Below, one piece after another: positions 1 to 9,125 of a DNA stretch of 64,000 nt. The first letter of the stretch is position 1. Every line of letters starts with the position of its first letter. The DNA is taken from NCBI RefSeq assembly GCF_002902965.1, contig NZ_CP026106.1, positions 2,666,001 through 2,730,000 on the forward strand, given 5' to 3'. Below the pieces are notes generated by a model that did no database searches, was not told the DNA's origin, and worked only from the letters and a program-made list of their open reading frames with translations. Both the position numbers and the translations under genes were made by a program. Origin of the DNA: Paraburkholderia hospita (GTDB lineage: Bacteria; Pseudomonadota; Gammaproteobacteria; Burkholderiales; Burkholderiaceae).

Positions 1-756
1 CGCTATTGCCGATCGGGCCAGTACTGGATGTGCGAGGTGCACAACATCTTCGGCTTCCAGCGGGAAGTCGCCGACGGCGGCATGGCCCAGTACATGCGCT
101 TTCCGCCGACGGCCATCGTCCACAAGATTCCCGTTGGCGTATCGCTGGAAGATGCGGCGATCATCGAACCGCTCGCCTGTGCGATTCACACCGTCAATCG
201 CGGTGACATCCAGCTCGACGATGTCGTCGTGATCGCGGGTGCAGGACCGCTGGGCCTGATGATGGTGCAGGTCGCGCATCTGAAAACGCCGAAAAAACTG
301 GTGGTGATCGATCTGGTCGACGAGCGTCTCGCGCTCGCGCGCGAGTACGGCGCAGACGTGACGATCAATCCGAAATCCGACGATGCACTCGGTGTCGTTC
401 GGTCATTGACCGATCAGTATGGTTGCGATGTGTATATCGAAACGACGGGCTCACCGTCGGGCGTCACGCAGGGACTGGATCTGATCCGCAAACTCGGGCG
501 CTTCGTCGAGTTCTCCGTGTTCGGCAGCGATACGACGACAGACTGGTCGATCATCGGCGACCGTAAGGAACTCGACGTGCGCGGCGCGCATCTCGGCCCG
601 TATTGCTACCCGATCGCCATCGATCTGCTCGCGCGAGGGCTCGTCACGTCGAAGGGGATCGTCACGCACGGCTTTACGCTGGAGCAATGGGACGAGGCGA
701 TCAAAGTCGCGAATTCGCTCGATTCGATCAAGGTCCTGCTCAAGCCGAAAAACTGA
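1..756 (+). CDS. Zinc-type medium-chain alcohol/polyol dehydrogenase, 3' part
   Basis: The reading frame is open from base 1, so the 5' end lies outside the window; about 251 residues are visible. The visible part starts inside the catalytic domain and continues into the NAD-binding Rossmann fold (GAGPLGLMM, about residues 79-87 of the visible part) and a C-terminal segment typical of MDR alcohol dehydrogenases. The cysteine/histidine-rich start and the sequence around the Rossmann motif resemble erythritol/threitol and sorbitol-type dehydrogenases, so NAD-dependent oxidation of a sugar alcohol in the cytoplasm is likely. The substrate is inferred only from resemblance. It is probably the last gene of an upstream operon, since 137 bases without a gene follow it. 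Confidence 0.8.
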   Translation, partial: RYCRSGQYWMCEVHNIFGFQREVADGGMAQYMRFPPTAIVHKIPVGVSLEDAAIIEPLACAIHTVNRGDIQLDDVVVIAGAGPLGLMMVQVAHLKTPKKLVVIDLVDERLALAREYGADVTINPKSDDALGVVRSLTDQYGCDVYIETTGSPSGVTQGLDLIRKLGRFVEFSVFGSDTTTDWSIIGDRKELDVRGAHLGPYCYPIAIDLLARGLVTSKGIVTHGFTLEQWDEAIKVANSLDSIKVLLKPKN

Positions 757-893
757 AGCGCAATGTGCGAAGGCCTTCCCTGAACTCCCGGCCGCCATAA
801 AATCATGTGTGTGATGGCGTTGACCCGAAAAGGATCAGGTCATCACTTGCACGGGTAAAGCCGGCTACGTCGATTCACCTAAGGGAAGACCAC

Positions 894-1199
894 ATGAGGA
901 ACTCAAAGATCCGCGCGTCACTGCCAGCGTTGGCGCTCCTGCTCGCGGGCTGTGCCGCGGGCGGCATGCCGGGAGGCGCAACGCATCTGAGCGCCGCACA
1001 GTGCCGCGACCTGACCGAGCTTCGAAACAATGCGCCCCTCACCCGCGAGCGCAATCTCAGCGAACTGGCAGCGCTCAGGCAAGCGGGTTACGACCCATCA
1101 CGGTGGTTCGATCCGTACTATCCGGACGATCTGCAGGCTGCGCAGGGTCAGGTCGATCGCTGGTACCACGCTGAATGCCAACAGGCCCAGGTAAAATGA
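894..1199 (+). CDS. Small DUF4148-like lipoprotein
   Basis: A 101-residue secreted protein. The ATG at 894 is preferred over an in-frame codon at 807 because a purine-rich ribosome site (AAGGGAAG, 881-888) precedes it and the product then begins with a positively charged signal peptide ending in the lipobox LLAGC, so it should be acylated at Cys and anchored in a membrane. The mature part has the pattern LTRxxxLxELxxLxxAGYDP seen in DUF4148 proteins of Burkholderiales, whose function is unknown. It is convergent with the MocR gene. Confidence 0.65.
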   Translation: MRNSKIRASLPALALLLAGCAAGGMPGGATHLSAAQCRDLTELRNNAPLTRERNLSELAALRQAGYDPSRWFDPYYPDDLQAAQGQVDRWYHAECQQAQVK

Positions 1200-1223
1200 G
1201 CCTGCGGTTTCCATTCATGGCGA

Positions 1224-2762
1224 CTACCGGGTGCCCGACACCGCATGACCGGGCTTTCTTTTGCCTGCTTTTCTTTGCCGCGGTGTACCCGCGATGACTG
1301 CCGCCAGGCGTTGAGCAGCGGCTTTCATCTGCTCGCTGCTAAACCCTCCAAAGCCAAGAACAAGACCGGGGCGTCCCGTCTGCGGCGCGAACATGGGCGA
1401 CACAGCACGTACCGCGACGCCCTCCCTGGCGGCGCGCTCGACAACCTCCCGGTCGTCCAGCCCGTCTGCGAGCCAGAGTACGAGGTGCATCCCCTGATCG
1501 CCGGGCTCGATCCACGCAAGATCAGCGGGGAGCAAAGCTTCGATCGTATCGATCAGTTGACGCCGATGTTCGGAGTAGACATTTCGAACCTTGCGTATGT
1601 GCCGCTCCAGGTGTCCTTCCGCCATGAAGGCGGCGAGCACGTGCTGATCGGCAGTTGGCGGGTGGCGATCCATGAGCACGCGTGCACCGCAGAACGCATC
1701 GACGAGATTGCGCGGGACGATCAGATAACCCAGTCTGAGGGACGGAAACAGAATCTTGCTGAACGTACCAAGATAGATCACGCGGTCCGGAGCCAATCCT
1801 TGAAGGGCCGGAAACGGATAGCCCTCGTAACGTAGCTCGCTGTCATAGTCGTCCTCGACCACCCAGGCATCACTGCCGCGTGCCCACGCGAGCAAGGCCG
1901 TGCGCCGCGCCATGCTCAAGGGCATCCCCAAAGGATACTGATGGGACGGCGTAACGAATGCCGCGCGTGCATGCGGGGCCATGTTTATGCCAGCCTCGAC
2001 ATCAAGACCCTCGGCGTCAACAGGCACACGGATCACGCCCTCGCGATAGCCGATGTTTTCCAATATGGCGGTGACGCCACGGTAAGCAGGGTTCTCGACC
2101 CACACCTGATCGTCCGGACCAAGCAGGACCTGACTCGCGAGAAAAAGTCCCTGTTGGGTACCGCTGGTCACAATGACCTGGTCTGCCTCACACCGCACGG
2201 AGCGGGACCTTCGCACATAGGCCGCGATCGCTTCGCGCAGGGGTAACGCGCCCAACGGATCGGCATATCCCGTGGGCGCACCCGGCCCCCTGGCGCGTAA
2301 CCGATTACCCAGGCGACGCCAGATATCGCCGGGCGCGGTCAACCCGACCGGGACAGAGATCGCGAAGGGCATAGGCTCGAGCGGACGGAACTCGCGTGCA
2401 ATCTGGGCGAACGCCAGGGCGCGCCCGGGTAGCCCGGACTTCGGTGCCGGCTCCAGTATCGCCTCGGGTGCGCTGACTGACCGCGACTCGGTCAGGGCTT
2501 GCGCGACATGAGTTCCCGCCCCAGCTTTCGATTCCAGAAAGCCCTCGGTAAGCAATTGCTCGTAGGCCTCGATCACCGTCCCTCTTGCAACGTGAAGTGA
2601 GGCAGCGAGCGAACGCGATGACGGTAATACGTCTCCGGCTCTTATGTCTCCCTTGCGCACCGCCTCCCGCAGCGCCTCGGCAATTTGACGGCTCAGATTG
2701 CCCGCCGTGCGATCGAGCGCCCCAAGGGACGGCATGTCCGCGGCCCGCGCAGTTCTCGCCAT
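1224..2762 (-). CDS. MocR-family (GntR HTH + aminotransferase) regulator
   Basis: A 512-residue protein with the two-domain build of MocR/PdxR regulators. The N-terminal GntR winged helix (about residues 15-85) is followed by a class I aminotransferase-like domain. The PLP lysine is visible in GTFSKILFPSLRLGY, and TSGTQQG and VVEDDYDSE are typical of the fold. Such proteins bind PLP and use it as effector or sensor rather than catalysing transamination. It is divergent from paiB across a 116-base gap, an arrangement common in this group, and probably controls that gene. Confidence 0.9.
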   Translation of the reverse strand: MARTARAADMPSLGALDRTAGNLSRQIAEALREAVRKGDIRAGDVLPSSRSLAASLHVARGTVIEAYEQLLTEGFLESKAGAGTHVAQALTESRSVSAPEAILEPAPKSGLPGRALAFAQIAREFRPLEPMPFAISVPVGLTAPGDIWRRLGNRLRARGPGAPTGYADPLGALPLREAIAAYVRRSRSVRCEADQVIVTSGTQQGLFLASQVLLGPDDQVWVENPAYRGVTAILENIGYREGVIRVPVDAEGLDVEAGINMAPHARAAFVTPSHQYPLGMPLSMARRTALLAWARGSDAWVVEDDYDSELRYEGYPFPALQGLAPDRVIYLGTFSKILFPSLRLGYLIVPRNLVDAFCGARVLMDRHPPTADQHVLAAFMAEGHLERHIRKVRNVYSEHRRQLIDTIEALLPADLAWIEPGDQGMHLVLWLADGLDDREVVERAAREGVAVRAVSPMFAPQTGRPGLVLGFGGFSSEQMKAAAQRLAAVIAGTPRQRKAGKRKPGHAVSGTR

Positions 2763-2787
2763 AATTCTGGTTCACTAGAAATTGAAT

Positions 2788-2828
2788 AAACTGGTCCTTC
2801 AGGATAAACCACTTTTACAGCAAACTGG
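2788..2828. promoter_or_regulatory. Direct repeats in the mocR-paiB divergent promoter
   Basis: AAACTGG occurs at 2788-2794 and again at 2822-2828 in the short divergent intergenic region. MocR regulators commonly bind direct repeats between themselves and a divergent target. Assignment as the operator is an inference from position and repetition only. Confidence 0.3.
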
Positions 2829-2878
2829 AAGGGTCGCAGTGATACCAGCCAATCGCCCTTAGCAGCCAGAGATAGCGT

Positions 2879-3511
2879 ATGTACATACCAGCCCACTTTG
2901 CCGAAACCCGAAAGGAAGTTCTACATTCCCGCATCGTGCAACACCCGTTTGGCACGTTGATCACTCACGGGAGCAGCGGACTAGACGCCAATCACATTCC
3001 GTTTGAACTTGCAGCAGAGGACGGCGAACTGGGCGTGCTGCGCGCGCATGTGGCGCGGGCCAACCCGGTATGGCAGGAGGTGGCGAACGGCGACGAGGTG
3101 CTGGTCGTCTTCCATGCGGGCGACGCCTATATTTCTCCGAACTGGTATCCGAGCAAGCATGAACTGCACAAACAGGTGCCGACCTGGAATTACATGGTGG
3201 TGCATGCGCACGGCCGCATTACGATTCTCGATGATGAGCGCTACGTGCGAGGCGTAGTGGGCCGGCTCACGCGCACACATGAGACATCGGAACCGAAACC
3301 GTGGAAGATGGGCGACGCACCGAAGGACTACGTGGATGCGATGGTAAAGGCGATCGTTGGTGTTCAGATTGAGGTCACGCGTCTTGTTGGCAAGAGCAAG
3401 CTCAGTCAGAACAAGGAGGCACGGGATATCCAGGGTGCGGCCGAAGCACTCAAGTCGAGTGGCGAATCCCAGCTTGCCGATGCAATGCTCGCCGGGGTTC
3501 CGACGAAGTAG
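2879..3511 (+). CDS. paiB: FMN-binding negative transcriptional regulator, PaiB family
   Basis: A 210-residue protein matching the usual PaiB length. It carries family features: the MYIPAHF start, the split-barrel flavin fold around residues 10-150 with FHAGDAYISPNWYPSKH, and the later motif KLSQNK. PaiB proteins have a PNPOx-like FMN-binding barrel and were named after repressors of sporulation and degradative-enzyme genes in Bacillus. In Gram-negative bacteria they sit beside MocR regulators, as here, and may act in polyamine or pyridoxal-related detoxification; the exact role is unknown. No strong ribosome site is visible. Confidence 0.85.
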   Translation: MYIPAHFAETRKEVLHSRIVQHPFGTLITHGSSGLDANHIPFELAAEDGELGVLRAHVARANPVWQEVANGDEVLVVFHAGDAYISPNWYPSKHELHKQVPTWNYMVVHAHGRITILDDERYVRGVVGRLTRTHETSEPKPWKMGDAPKDYVDAMVKAIVGVQIEVTRLVGKSKLSQNKEARDIQGAAEALKSSGESQLADAMLAGVPTK

Positions 3512-3556
3512 TGATACAGAGCGGTCGGCTTCACTTAACACTCATCAGAAAGCCCA

Positions 3557-3880
3557 ATGTACTCTTCCACCTTCATTTTTCGGGCCGGTCAATACGACGA
3601 GGCGTTCCATGAACTCGATCGACGGATTGCCGAAGTGGCGCGATCCATACCGGGATATGTGAGTGAGGAGACGTGGGAAAACGCCGGTGAAGGATTGATC
3701 CAGAACGTCTACTACTGGGAGTCGGAAGAGGCGTTGCTGCAGCTCATCAGGCATCCCGTCCACGTCGAGGCGAAAGCGAAGCAAAGTCGATGGCTGGATG
3801 GCTATCGGGTGATCATCGCGAGGGTGATTCGGGAGTATGGCGATGGCCGGCTCGTGAGGCAGCTCCACGGCCATCAGTAA
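3557..3880 (+). CDS. Antibiotic biosynthesis monooxygenase (ABM)-domain protein
   Basis: A 107-residue single-domain protein of the dimeric alpha-beta barrel (ABM) superfamily, recognised by the N-terminal YSSTFIFRAGQYDEAFHELD strand-helix, then SIPGYVSEETWEN and a strand rich in aromatic residues. Small stand-alone ABM proteins act as quinol or heme-type monooxygenases or as detoxification factors; the substrate cannot be told. It starts 45 bases after paiB in the same direction and could be co-transcribed with it. Confidence 0.7.
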   Translation: MYSSTFIFRAGQYDEAFHELDRRIAEVARSIPGYVSEETWENAGEGLIQNVYYWESEEALLQLIRHPVHVEAKAKQSRWLDGYRVIIARVIREYGDGRLVRQLHGHQ

Positions 3881-3887
3881 GAGACCA

Positions 3888-3915
3888 GTCTGGAAAGCAA
3901 TCGTCTCTTCCAGAC
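3888..3915. terminator. Stem-loop between convergent genes
   Basis: GTCTGGAA (3888-3895) and TTCCAGAC (3908-3915) form a perfect 8-bp stem with a 12-base loop between the convergent ABM and aldolase genes. No T-tract follows on either strand, so a terminator role is only suggested by position. Confidence 0.3.
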
Positions 3916-4031
3916 GAACGCGGACTTCTGCGCCGTGCCTGAAGCACGCTTCGCGGTGACCCGTCGACAAATGGTGCACCCCGCGTTCAGCACGCCAACC
4001 CAGTGAGAAAGGAAACCGCAGCCCCTTCAGA

Positions 4032-4814
4032 TCAAAGCCGATAGCTCCCGCCATCACGCTCGAGCAGTCGCAACAGCGCCGTCCATTCTCGGTCCAGATG
4101 CACCGTATCGAGGTAGGCATAGTCGTCGTGCTGTCTAGCAGCGTGTTCACAAACTTCGGGCGAAGGAATCACAACCTTCTGCCCCGCCGACAGCGTCGCA
4201 ACCTGGATTTCACATGCCTTATTCAGGTAGTACATGCGTGTGAACGCTTCGGCAACCGAACGCCCCGTCGTCAGCAAGCCGTGATTGCGCAGAATCAGAT
4301 AGTCCTTTTTGCCGATCGACGCGACGATCCGTTCACGCTCATCGAGTTCGAGCGAGATGCCTTCATACTCGTGGTAGGCAACACGGTTATAGAACTGCAT
4401 GCTGATCTGGTTCAGCGGCAGCAGACCGCATTCCATCGCGGCCACTGCCATGCCGTACGTGGTGTGCAGATGAACGACGCACTCGACGTCGTGTCGCGCC
4501 TGATGCAGCGCGCTATGAATCGTAAAGCCGGCCGCGTTCACTTCGAAACGGTCGTCTCCGATCGGATTGCCATTCACATCGATCTTCACCAGCGACGATG
4601 CGGTGATTTCGTCGAAGAACCAGCCGTGCGGATTGATCAGAAACTGATCGTTGGTGCCGGGCACCCGCGCCGAAATATGCGTGTAGATCAGATCAGTCAA
4701 TTCGAACTTCGCTGCGAGCCGATAGGCAGCGGCAAGCTGAACACGCGTATCCCATTCCACCTGCGAAATATCCCGTGGTTTGCGGTTGATGTGCGGATCA
4801 GTGGTGGAAATCAT
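4032..4814 (-). CDS. Class II aldolase/adducin family protein
   Basis: A 260-residue protein, the usual length of the family. The metal site is seen in the VVHLHTTYGMAVAA segment (His-x-His) and a later histidine in LILRNHGLLTTG; the N-terminal LAAAYRLAAKFELTDLIYTHISAR is typical of the fold. Members cleave or epimerise sugar phosphates or decarboxylate related acids with a divalent metal. A ribosome site (GGAGAGAA) precedes the start. It lies on the same strand as etfBA, 105 bases downstream, and may be the last gene of that unit, supplying a carbon-carbon cleavage step to the catabolic island. The substrate is unknown. Confidence 0.82.
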   Translation of the reverse strand: MISTTDPHINRKPRDISQVEWDTRVQLAAAYRLAAKFELTDLIYTHISARVPGTNDQFLINPHGWFFDEITASSLVKIDVNGNPIGDDRFEVNAAGFTIHSALHQARHDVECVVHLHTTYGMAVAAMECGLLPLNQISMQFYNRVAYHEYEGISLELDERERIVASIGKKDYLILRNHGLLTTGRSVAEAFTRMYYLNKACEIQVATLSAGQKVVIPSPEVCEHAARQHDDYAYLDTVHLDREWTALLRLLERDGGSYRL

Positions 4815-4919
4815 GCTGAATTCTCTCCAGGTTTATAAATTGCAAGAACGTGGTCAGGCAGCACATCGGATGGATGCATGGCCAACCATGGTTCGCATAG
4901 TTGTTGGGTGAAAGAAAAT

Positions 4920-5852
4920 CTACAGTTCGGCAACGAGCGCCGGCACTACGCCGAACAGATCGCCAACCAGACCGTAGTCCGCGACGCTGAAAATCGGCGC
5001 TTCCTCGTCCTTGTTGATCGCGACGATCACCTTCGAGTCCTTCATACCAGCCAGATGCTGGATCGCGCCGGAAATGCCGACCGCGATGTAAAGCTGCGGT
5101 GCAACGATCTTGCCCGTCTGTCCGACCTGATAGTCGTTCGGCACGTAGCCAGCATCGACGGCTGCGCGCGATGCGCCCAACGCGGCCTGTAGTTTGTCTG
5201 CCAGCGGCTCCAACACTTGTGTGTAATTCTCGCCACTTCCGAGACCGCGCCCACCCGAAACAATGATGTTCGCCGACGTCAGTTCCGGACGGTCCAGCTT
5301 CGTCACTTCACGGCTCACGAACTGCGAGATGCCGGCGTCAGCCGCTGCGTCGATCTTCTCGATGGATGCGCTGCCGCCTTCTGCTGCAACGGGATCGAAG
5401 CCAGTTGCACGCACTGTAATGACCTTGATCGGGTCTTGAGACTGGACCGTAGCGATCGCGTTGCCTGCGTAGATCGGGCGCTCGAATGTATCGGCGCTGA
5501 CGACAGCCGTAATCTCGCTGATCTGCGCGACGTCGAGTTTCGCCGCAATACGCGGCGCGACGTTCTTGCCGTAGGCCGTCGCCGGCGCGAGGATGTGCGA
5601 GTAATCCTTCGCGATGTTCAACACCGTCGCTTCGACGTTTTCCGCGAGGCCTGCTGCCAGGTGCGGCGCATCGGCGAGCAGCACCTTCGCCACGCCCGCC
5701 TCCTTCGCAGCCGCATCGGCCGCGCCTTGCGCGTTGTGACCCGCAACCAGCAAATGAACGTCGCCACCAATCTTCTGCGCGGCAGCAACCGTTTTCAGCG
5801 TCGCTGCCTTTAGCGCCGCGTTGTCGTGTTCAGCAATTACCAGAATCGTCAT
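4920..5852 (-). CDS. etfA: Electron transfer flavoprotein, alpha subunit
   Basis: A 310-residue EtfA (FixB). The C-terminal FAD-binding region is complete, with [12 protein letters not shown], then [20 protein letters not shown] and [12 protein letters not shown]. With EtfB it forms the soluble heterodimer that takes electrons from flavin dehydrogenases and passes them to ETF-quinone oxidoreductase. It starts 15 bases after etfB, as in a typical operon. The sequence is close to what I recall of the housekeeping Burkholderia pair, so this may be a paralogue recruited to the adjacent island. Confidence 0.95.
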   Translation of the reverse strand: MTILVIAEHDNAALKAATLKTVAAAQKIGGDVHLLVAGHNAQGAADAAAKEAGVAKVLLADAPHLAAGLAENVEATVLNIAKDYSHILAPATAYGKNVAPRIAAKLDVAQISEITAVVSADTFERPIYAGNAIATVQSQDPIKVITVRATGFDPVAAEGGSASIEKIDAAADAGISQFVSREVTKLDRPELTSANIIVSGGRGLGSGENYTQVLEPLADKLQAALGASRAAVDAGYVPNDYQVGQTGKIVAPQLYIAVGISGAIQHLAGMKDSKVIVAINKDEEAPIFSVADYGLVGDLFGVVPALVAEL

Positions 5853-5867
5853 GTTCTTTCCTGTACC

Positions 5868-6617
5868 TCAGAGAACTTTGGCTTCGGTCTTGAGCTTCTC
5901 GACCAGCGTCTTCACATCGGCCACCTTCACGCCAGCCGAGCGCTTCGGCGGCTCGCTGACTTTCAGGGTCTTCAGACGCGGCGTGACATCGACGCCCAGA
6001 TCTTCGGGCTTCACGGTTTCGAGCGGCTTCTTCTTCGCCTTCATGATGTTCGGCAGCGTCACGTAGCGCGGCTCGTTCAGGCGCAGATCGGTCGTGATGA
6101 CTGCGGGCAACGTCAGCGACAACATTTCCGCGCCGCCATCGACTTCACGCGACACCGTCGCCTTGCCATCCGCGACGACAACCTTCGATGCAAACGTCGC
6201 CTGCGGCAGATTTGCCAGCGCGGCCAGCATCTGGCCCGTCTGGTTAGAATCGTCGTCGATGGCCTGCTTGCCGAGAATCACCAGTTGAGGCTGTTCCTTG
6301 CCGACCAGTGCCTTCAAAAGCTTCGCCACGGCCAACGGTTGCAGGTCTTCACCCGACTCGACCAGAACCGCACGATCGGCCCCAATCGCCAGCGCCGTGC
6401 GCAGCGTTTCCTGACACTGCGCGACACCGCAAGAAACAGCAACAACCTCGCTGACAACACCCGCCTCCTTCAAACGCACCGCTTCTTCAACGGCGATTTC
6501 GTCGAACGGATTCATCGACATCTTCACATTCGCAATGTCGACGCCTGTGTTATCCGACTTCACGCGAACCTTCACGTTGTAGTCGACCACTCTCTTGACC
6601 GGCACCAGAATCTTCAT
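5868..6617 (-). CDS. etfB: Electron transfer flavoprotein, beta subunit
   Basis: A 249-residue EtfB (FixA). The ATG at 6617 gives the family N-terminus [18 protein letters not shown] and has a GGAG ribosome site about nine bases upstream; an in-frame TTG at 6626 is less likely. The EtfB signature region ([21 protein letters not shown] split over residues 33-55) and the AMP-binding part ([15 protein letters not shown]) are present. It is the first gene of etfBA. A terminator-like hairpin lies in its leader (6648-6687), so expression may be attenuated. Confidence 0.95.
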   Translation of the reverse strand: MKILVPVKRVVDYNVKVRVKSDNTGVDIANVKMSMNPFDEIAVEEAVRLKEAGVVSEVVAVSCGVAQCQETLRTALAIGADRAVLVESGEDLQPLAVAKLLKALVGKEQPQLVILGKQAIDDDSNQTGQMLAALANLPQATFASKVVVADGKATVSREVDGGAEMLSLTLPAVITTDLRLNEPRYVTLPNIMKAKKKPLETVKPEDLGVDVTPRLKTLKVSEPPKRSAGVKVADVKTLVEKLKTEAKVL

Positions 6618-6647
6618 CCCTCGCAACTCCGCTATTCCGCATCACAC

Positions 6648-6687
6648 AAAAAACGGCGAAAAATTGGAACTTAGAAAATTTTTCGCC
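6648..6687 (-). terminator. Intrinsic-terminator-like hairpin in the etfBA leader
   Basis: On the minus strand GGCGAAAAATT pairs perfectly with AATTTTTCGCC (11 bp, 11-base loop) and is followed after one G by six T residues (6648-6653). This is an intrinsic-terminator arrangement sitting about 30 bases upstream of the etfB start codon rather than after a gene. It could be an attenuator of etfBA or the terminator of a short leader RNA; an operator palindrome is an alternative reading. Confidence 0.5.
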
Positions 6688-6829
6688 TATAGGTATAGGC
6701 ACTCATACGCACCTGAAGCCACCTCGCTCAAGCTCGACAAAACCCGCATATTTGCTTATAAATCAATACAGTATATGAAACAAGCAAGCATCGAAATCGA
6801 TCCTGAAGCACAAAGTTAATTTGTTCGTG

Positions 6830-6861
6830 TTGACAGCACTGTAGGACGTCACTCATCATAT
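6830..6861 (+). promoter_or_regulatory. Candidate promoter of the hyuA operon
   Basis: A perfect TTGACA -35 box lies at 6830-6835. The -10 region about 18 to 20 bases further on (CATCAT or TCATAT) is weak, and it overlaps the ATATGTCA operator, which fits a promoter that a FadR-type protein represses. It is the best -35 match seen in the gap between etfB and hyuA. Confidence 0.4.
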
Positions 6862-6865
6862 GTCA
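6856..6865 (+). promoter_or_regulatory. FadR/GntR-type operator candidate upstream of hyuA
   Basis: TCATATGTCA, followed by ACGATCAAAAA. The same ten bases recur at 16781-16790 upstream of the binding-protein gene, followed there by the similar ATGGATCAAAAA, and ATATGTCA recurs upstream of the local GntR regulator. The recurrence at three transcription units of one island is the evidence; the binding protein is inferred. Confidence 0.5.
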
Positions 6866-7011
6866 ACGATCAAAAAATAACCGGTTCAACGCTGTTGGAG
6901 ACGGATGGCAAAGACCTGGACTGGACGGCCAAAACGCCATCCAGAGTGCATCACCCAAATTGTTTCGCCGGGCACGCCCCGGCGCATGTCATGGTTTTAA
7001 ACAGGAGAGTC

Positions 7012-9111
7012 ATGGTGGCCAGTCACGACAAGGCGCGAGTGGGTGTTGATATCGGTGGAACCTTCACCGACGTTGCGCTGGAACTTGGTGGAGAACTCTT
7101 TTCCACGAAGATCCTCACGGATTACACGGCGCCCGAGCGCGCCATCATCAAAGGCATCGGCATCGTCGCTGACAAGGCTGGCATCGCGCTGAAGGACATC
7201 GGCGTCATCATCCACGGCACCACGCTCGCCACCAACGCACTCATCGAACGACGCGGGGCGAGAACGGCCTTCGTCACCACGCAAGGGTTCCGCGACACAA
7301 TCGAAATGCGGACCGAAAACCGCTTCGAACAATATGATCTGAATATCAAGCTCCCGCCGCCGTTGATCGAACGCTGCGATCGTTTTACGCTCGGCGAACG
7401 TATCGACGCGCAAGGCGGCGTCCTGCTCGCGCCGACGGAAGCCGAGATCGAGACCATTGTCGATCGAATCGAACGAGGCGGCTATGAAAGTGTCGCCGTC
7501 GGTTTCATCCATGCGTATGTGAATGGTGTGCACGAACGTATGGTGCGCGAAGCGATTGAACTGCGTCTGCCGCATGTCTCCGTGTCGATTTCGAGCGAGG
7601 TATCGCCGCAGATTCGCGAGTTCGAACGGTTCAACACGGTCTGCGCCAACGCGTATGTGCGCCCGATCATGAAGTCCTACCTGGACCGCCTGCTCGGGAA
7701 GGTCCGTGAAGCCGGCGCGCTTTGCCCGATCTTCATCATTCATTCGGGTGGCGGCATTGTCTCGATCGAAAGTGCATCCGAGTTTCCCGTGCGTCTCGTG
7801 GAGTCGGGCCCTGCTGGCGGCGCGATTTTCGCCGCGCATATCGCTGCACGCTACGATCTGAATACCGTTCTCTCGTTCGACATGGGCGGCACGACTGCGA
7901 AAATCTGCCTGATCGACGATCTGACGCCGAAGACGGCCAACACCTTCGAAGTCGCGCGCACGTATCGCTTCAAGAAAGGCAGCGGCATGCCGATCTCGAT
8001 CCCCGTTGTGGAAATGGTGGAGATCGGCGCGGGCGGTGGTTCGATTGCATCGCTCGACGTGATGCGTCAGATCCGTGTCGGCCCGCACAGTGCCGCATCC
8101 GAACCCGGCCCCGCCTGTTACCAGCGCGGCGGCACGCAGCCGACCGTGACCGATGCCGACCTGTTGCTGGGCCGCCTCGATCCCTCCAACTTTGCGGGCG
8201 GCTCGATCCAGCTTTCCACCGACAACGCCGCAAGCGCGATGCTCAGCGAGGTAGGCGGCTCGATCAACCTCAATGCCGAGGAAACGGCTTACGGCGTAGC
8301 CGAAGTCGTCGACGAGAACATGAGCAATGCGGCTCGCGTGCATGCCGTCGAAAGCGGCAAGGACATCAGCGGCTACACGATGATCACGTTCGGCGGCGCG
8401 GGCCCGCTGCACGCCGCGCGTCTGTGCGAAAAGAGCGGCATCAGGAAGTTCATCGTGCCGCCCGGCGCGGGCGTTGGCTCGGCGATCGGCTTTTTGCGCG
8501 CGCCGTTCGGCTATGAAAGTGTGCGTAGCGCCGGCATGCGCTTCAATGACTTCGACGCCGACGCGCTCAACCGGATCGTCGATCAGTTGAGCACGGAAGC
8601 CGTGCATTTCGCGCGTCAGGGCTCGGGTGAAGCCGAGCCCGTAGTCGAAATCAAGGCCTTCATGCGCTACGTCGGTCAAGGCTGGGAAATTCCCGTGACC
8701 ATTGCGCACCGCCGTTTCACTGCCGACGATCGCACGACCTTCACGGAATCGTTCACCAAGGCTTATACGCAGTACTTCGGCCGTCCCATCGATGGTCTCG
8801 ACATTGAAATCGTCAGCTGGGCCGTCAAGGCAAGTTCGCCGCTGCCGCCTGTCGAACGTCTGCAACTCGTGACGTCCCGCGACGCGGTGGTCGCGCCGAA
8901 GTCTCGCAAGATCTTCGATGCAGCGCTGCATCGCTTCGTCGATGCAGCCATTGTCGAACGTGCGTCGCTGAAGGTCGGCGAAAGCGTGACGGGCCCCGCC
9001 ATCATCGTCGAACCCGAAACGTCGACGCTCGTCACGTCCTCCTTCGATGCGACAGTGCAGCCCGACGGCTGTCTGCTCGTGGTCGCCAAAGAACTGAACG
9101 CCGCCCAGTAA
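7012..9111 (+). CDS. hyuA: Hydantoinase/oxoprolinase family protein, subunit A
   Basis: The ATG at 7012 is chosen because AGGAG (7003-7007) precedes it and it gives MVASHDKARVGVDIGGTFTD, the family N-terminus; a TTG at 6897 or upstream codons lack this support. The 699-residue product has the two ATP-binding loops of the actin-like fold (GVDIGGTFTD near residue 12 and FDMGGTTAK near residue 290). HyuA proteins join HyuB in ATP-dependent cleavage or carboxylation: N-methylhydantoin or 5-oxoproline hydrolysis, and acetone or acetophenone carboxylation. Which reaction applies cannot be read from sequence. hyuB begins 14 bases downstream. Confidence 0.9.
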   Translation: MVASHDKARVGVDIGGTFTDVALELGGELFSTKILTDYTAPERAIIKGIGIVADKAGIALKDIGVIIHGTTLATNALIERRGARTAFVTTQGFRDTIEMRTENRFEQYDLNIKLPPPLIERCDRFTLGERIDAQGGVLLAPTEAEIETIVDRIERGGYESVAVGFIHAYVNGVHERMVREAIELRLPHVSVSISSEVSPQIREFERFNTVCANAYVRPIMKSYLDRLLGKVREAGALCPIFIIHSGGGIVSIESASEFPVRLVESGPAGGAIFAAHIAARYDLNTVLSFDMGGTTAKICLIDDLTPKTANTFEVARTYRFKKGSGMPISIPVVEMVEIGAGGGSIASLDVMRQIRVGPHSAASEPGPACYQRGGTQPTVTDADLLLGRLDPSNFAGGSIQLSTDNAASAMLSEVGGSINLNAEETAYGVAEVVDENMSNAARVHAVESGKDISGYTMITFGGAGPLHAARLCEKSGIRKFIVPPGAGVGSAIGFLRAPFGYESVRSAGMRFNDFDADALNRIVDQLSTEAVHFARQGSGEAEPVVEIKAFMRYVGQGWEIPVTIAHRRFTADDRTTFTESFTKAYTQYFGRPIDGLDIEIVSWAVKASSPLPPVERLQLVTSRDAVVAPKSRKIFDAALHRFVDAAIVERASLKVGESVTGPAIIVEPETSTLVTSSFDATVQPDGCLLVVAKELNAAQ

Positions 9112-9125
9112 TCAGGAGTAGAACC

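Noticed and set aside
4884..4893. AACCATGGTT palindrome before etfA's end
   Set aside because: Ten-base palindrome near the 3' side of etfA and upstream of the aldolase gene; too short and not repeated elsewhere, so no function is claimed.
6997..8931. Long minus-strand open frame of 644 codons
   Set aside because: It is antisense to hyuA, which has family motifs and a ribosome site; the frame is open only because of the GC-rich codon pattern and shows no protein features.
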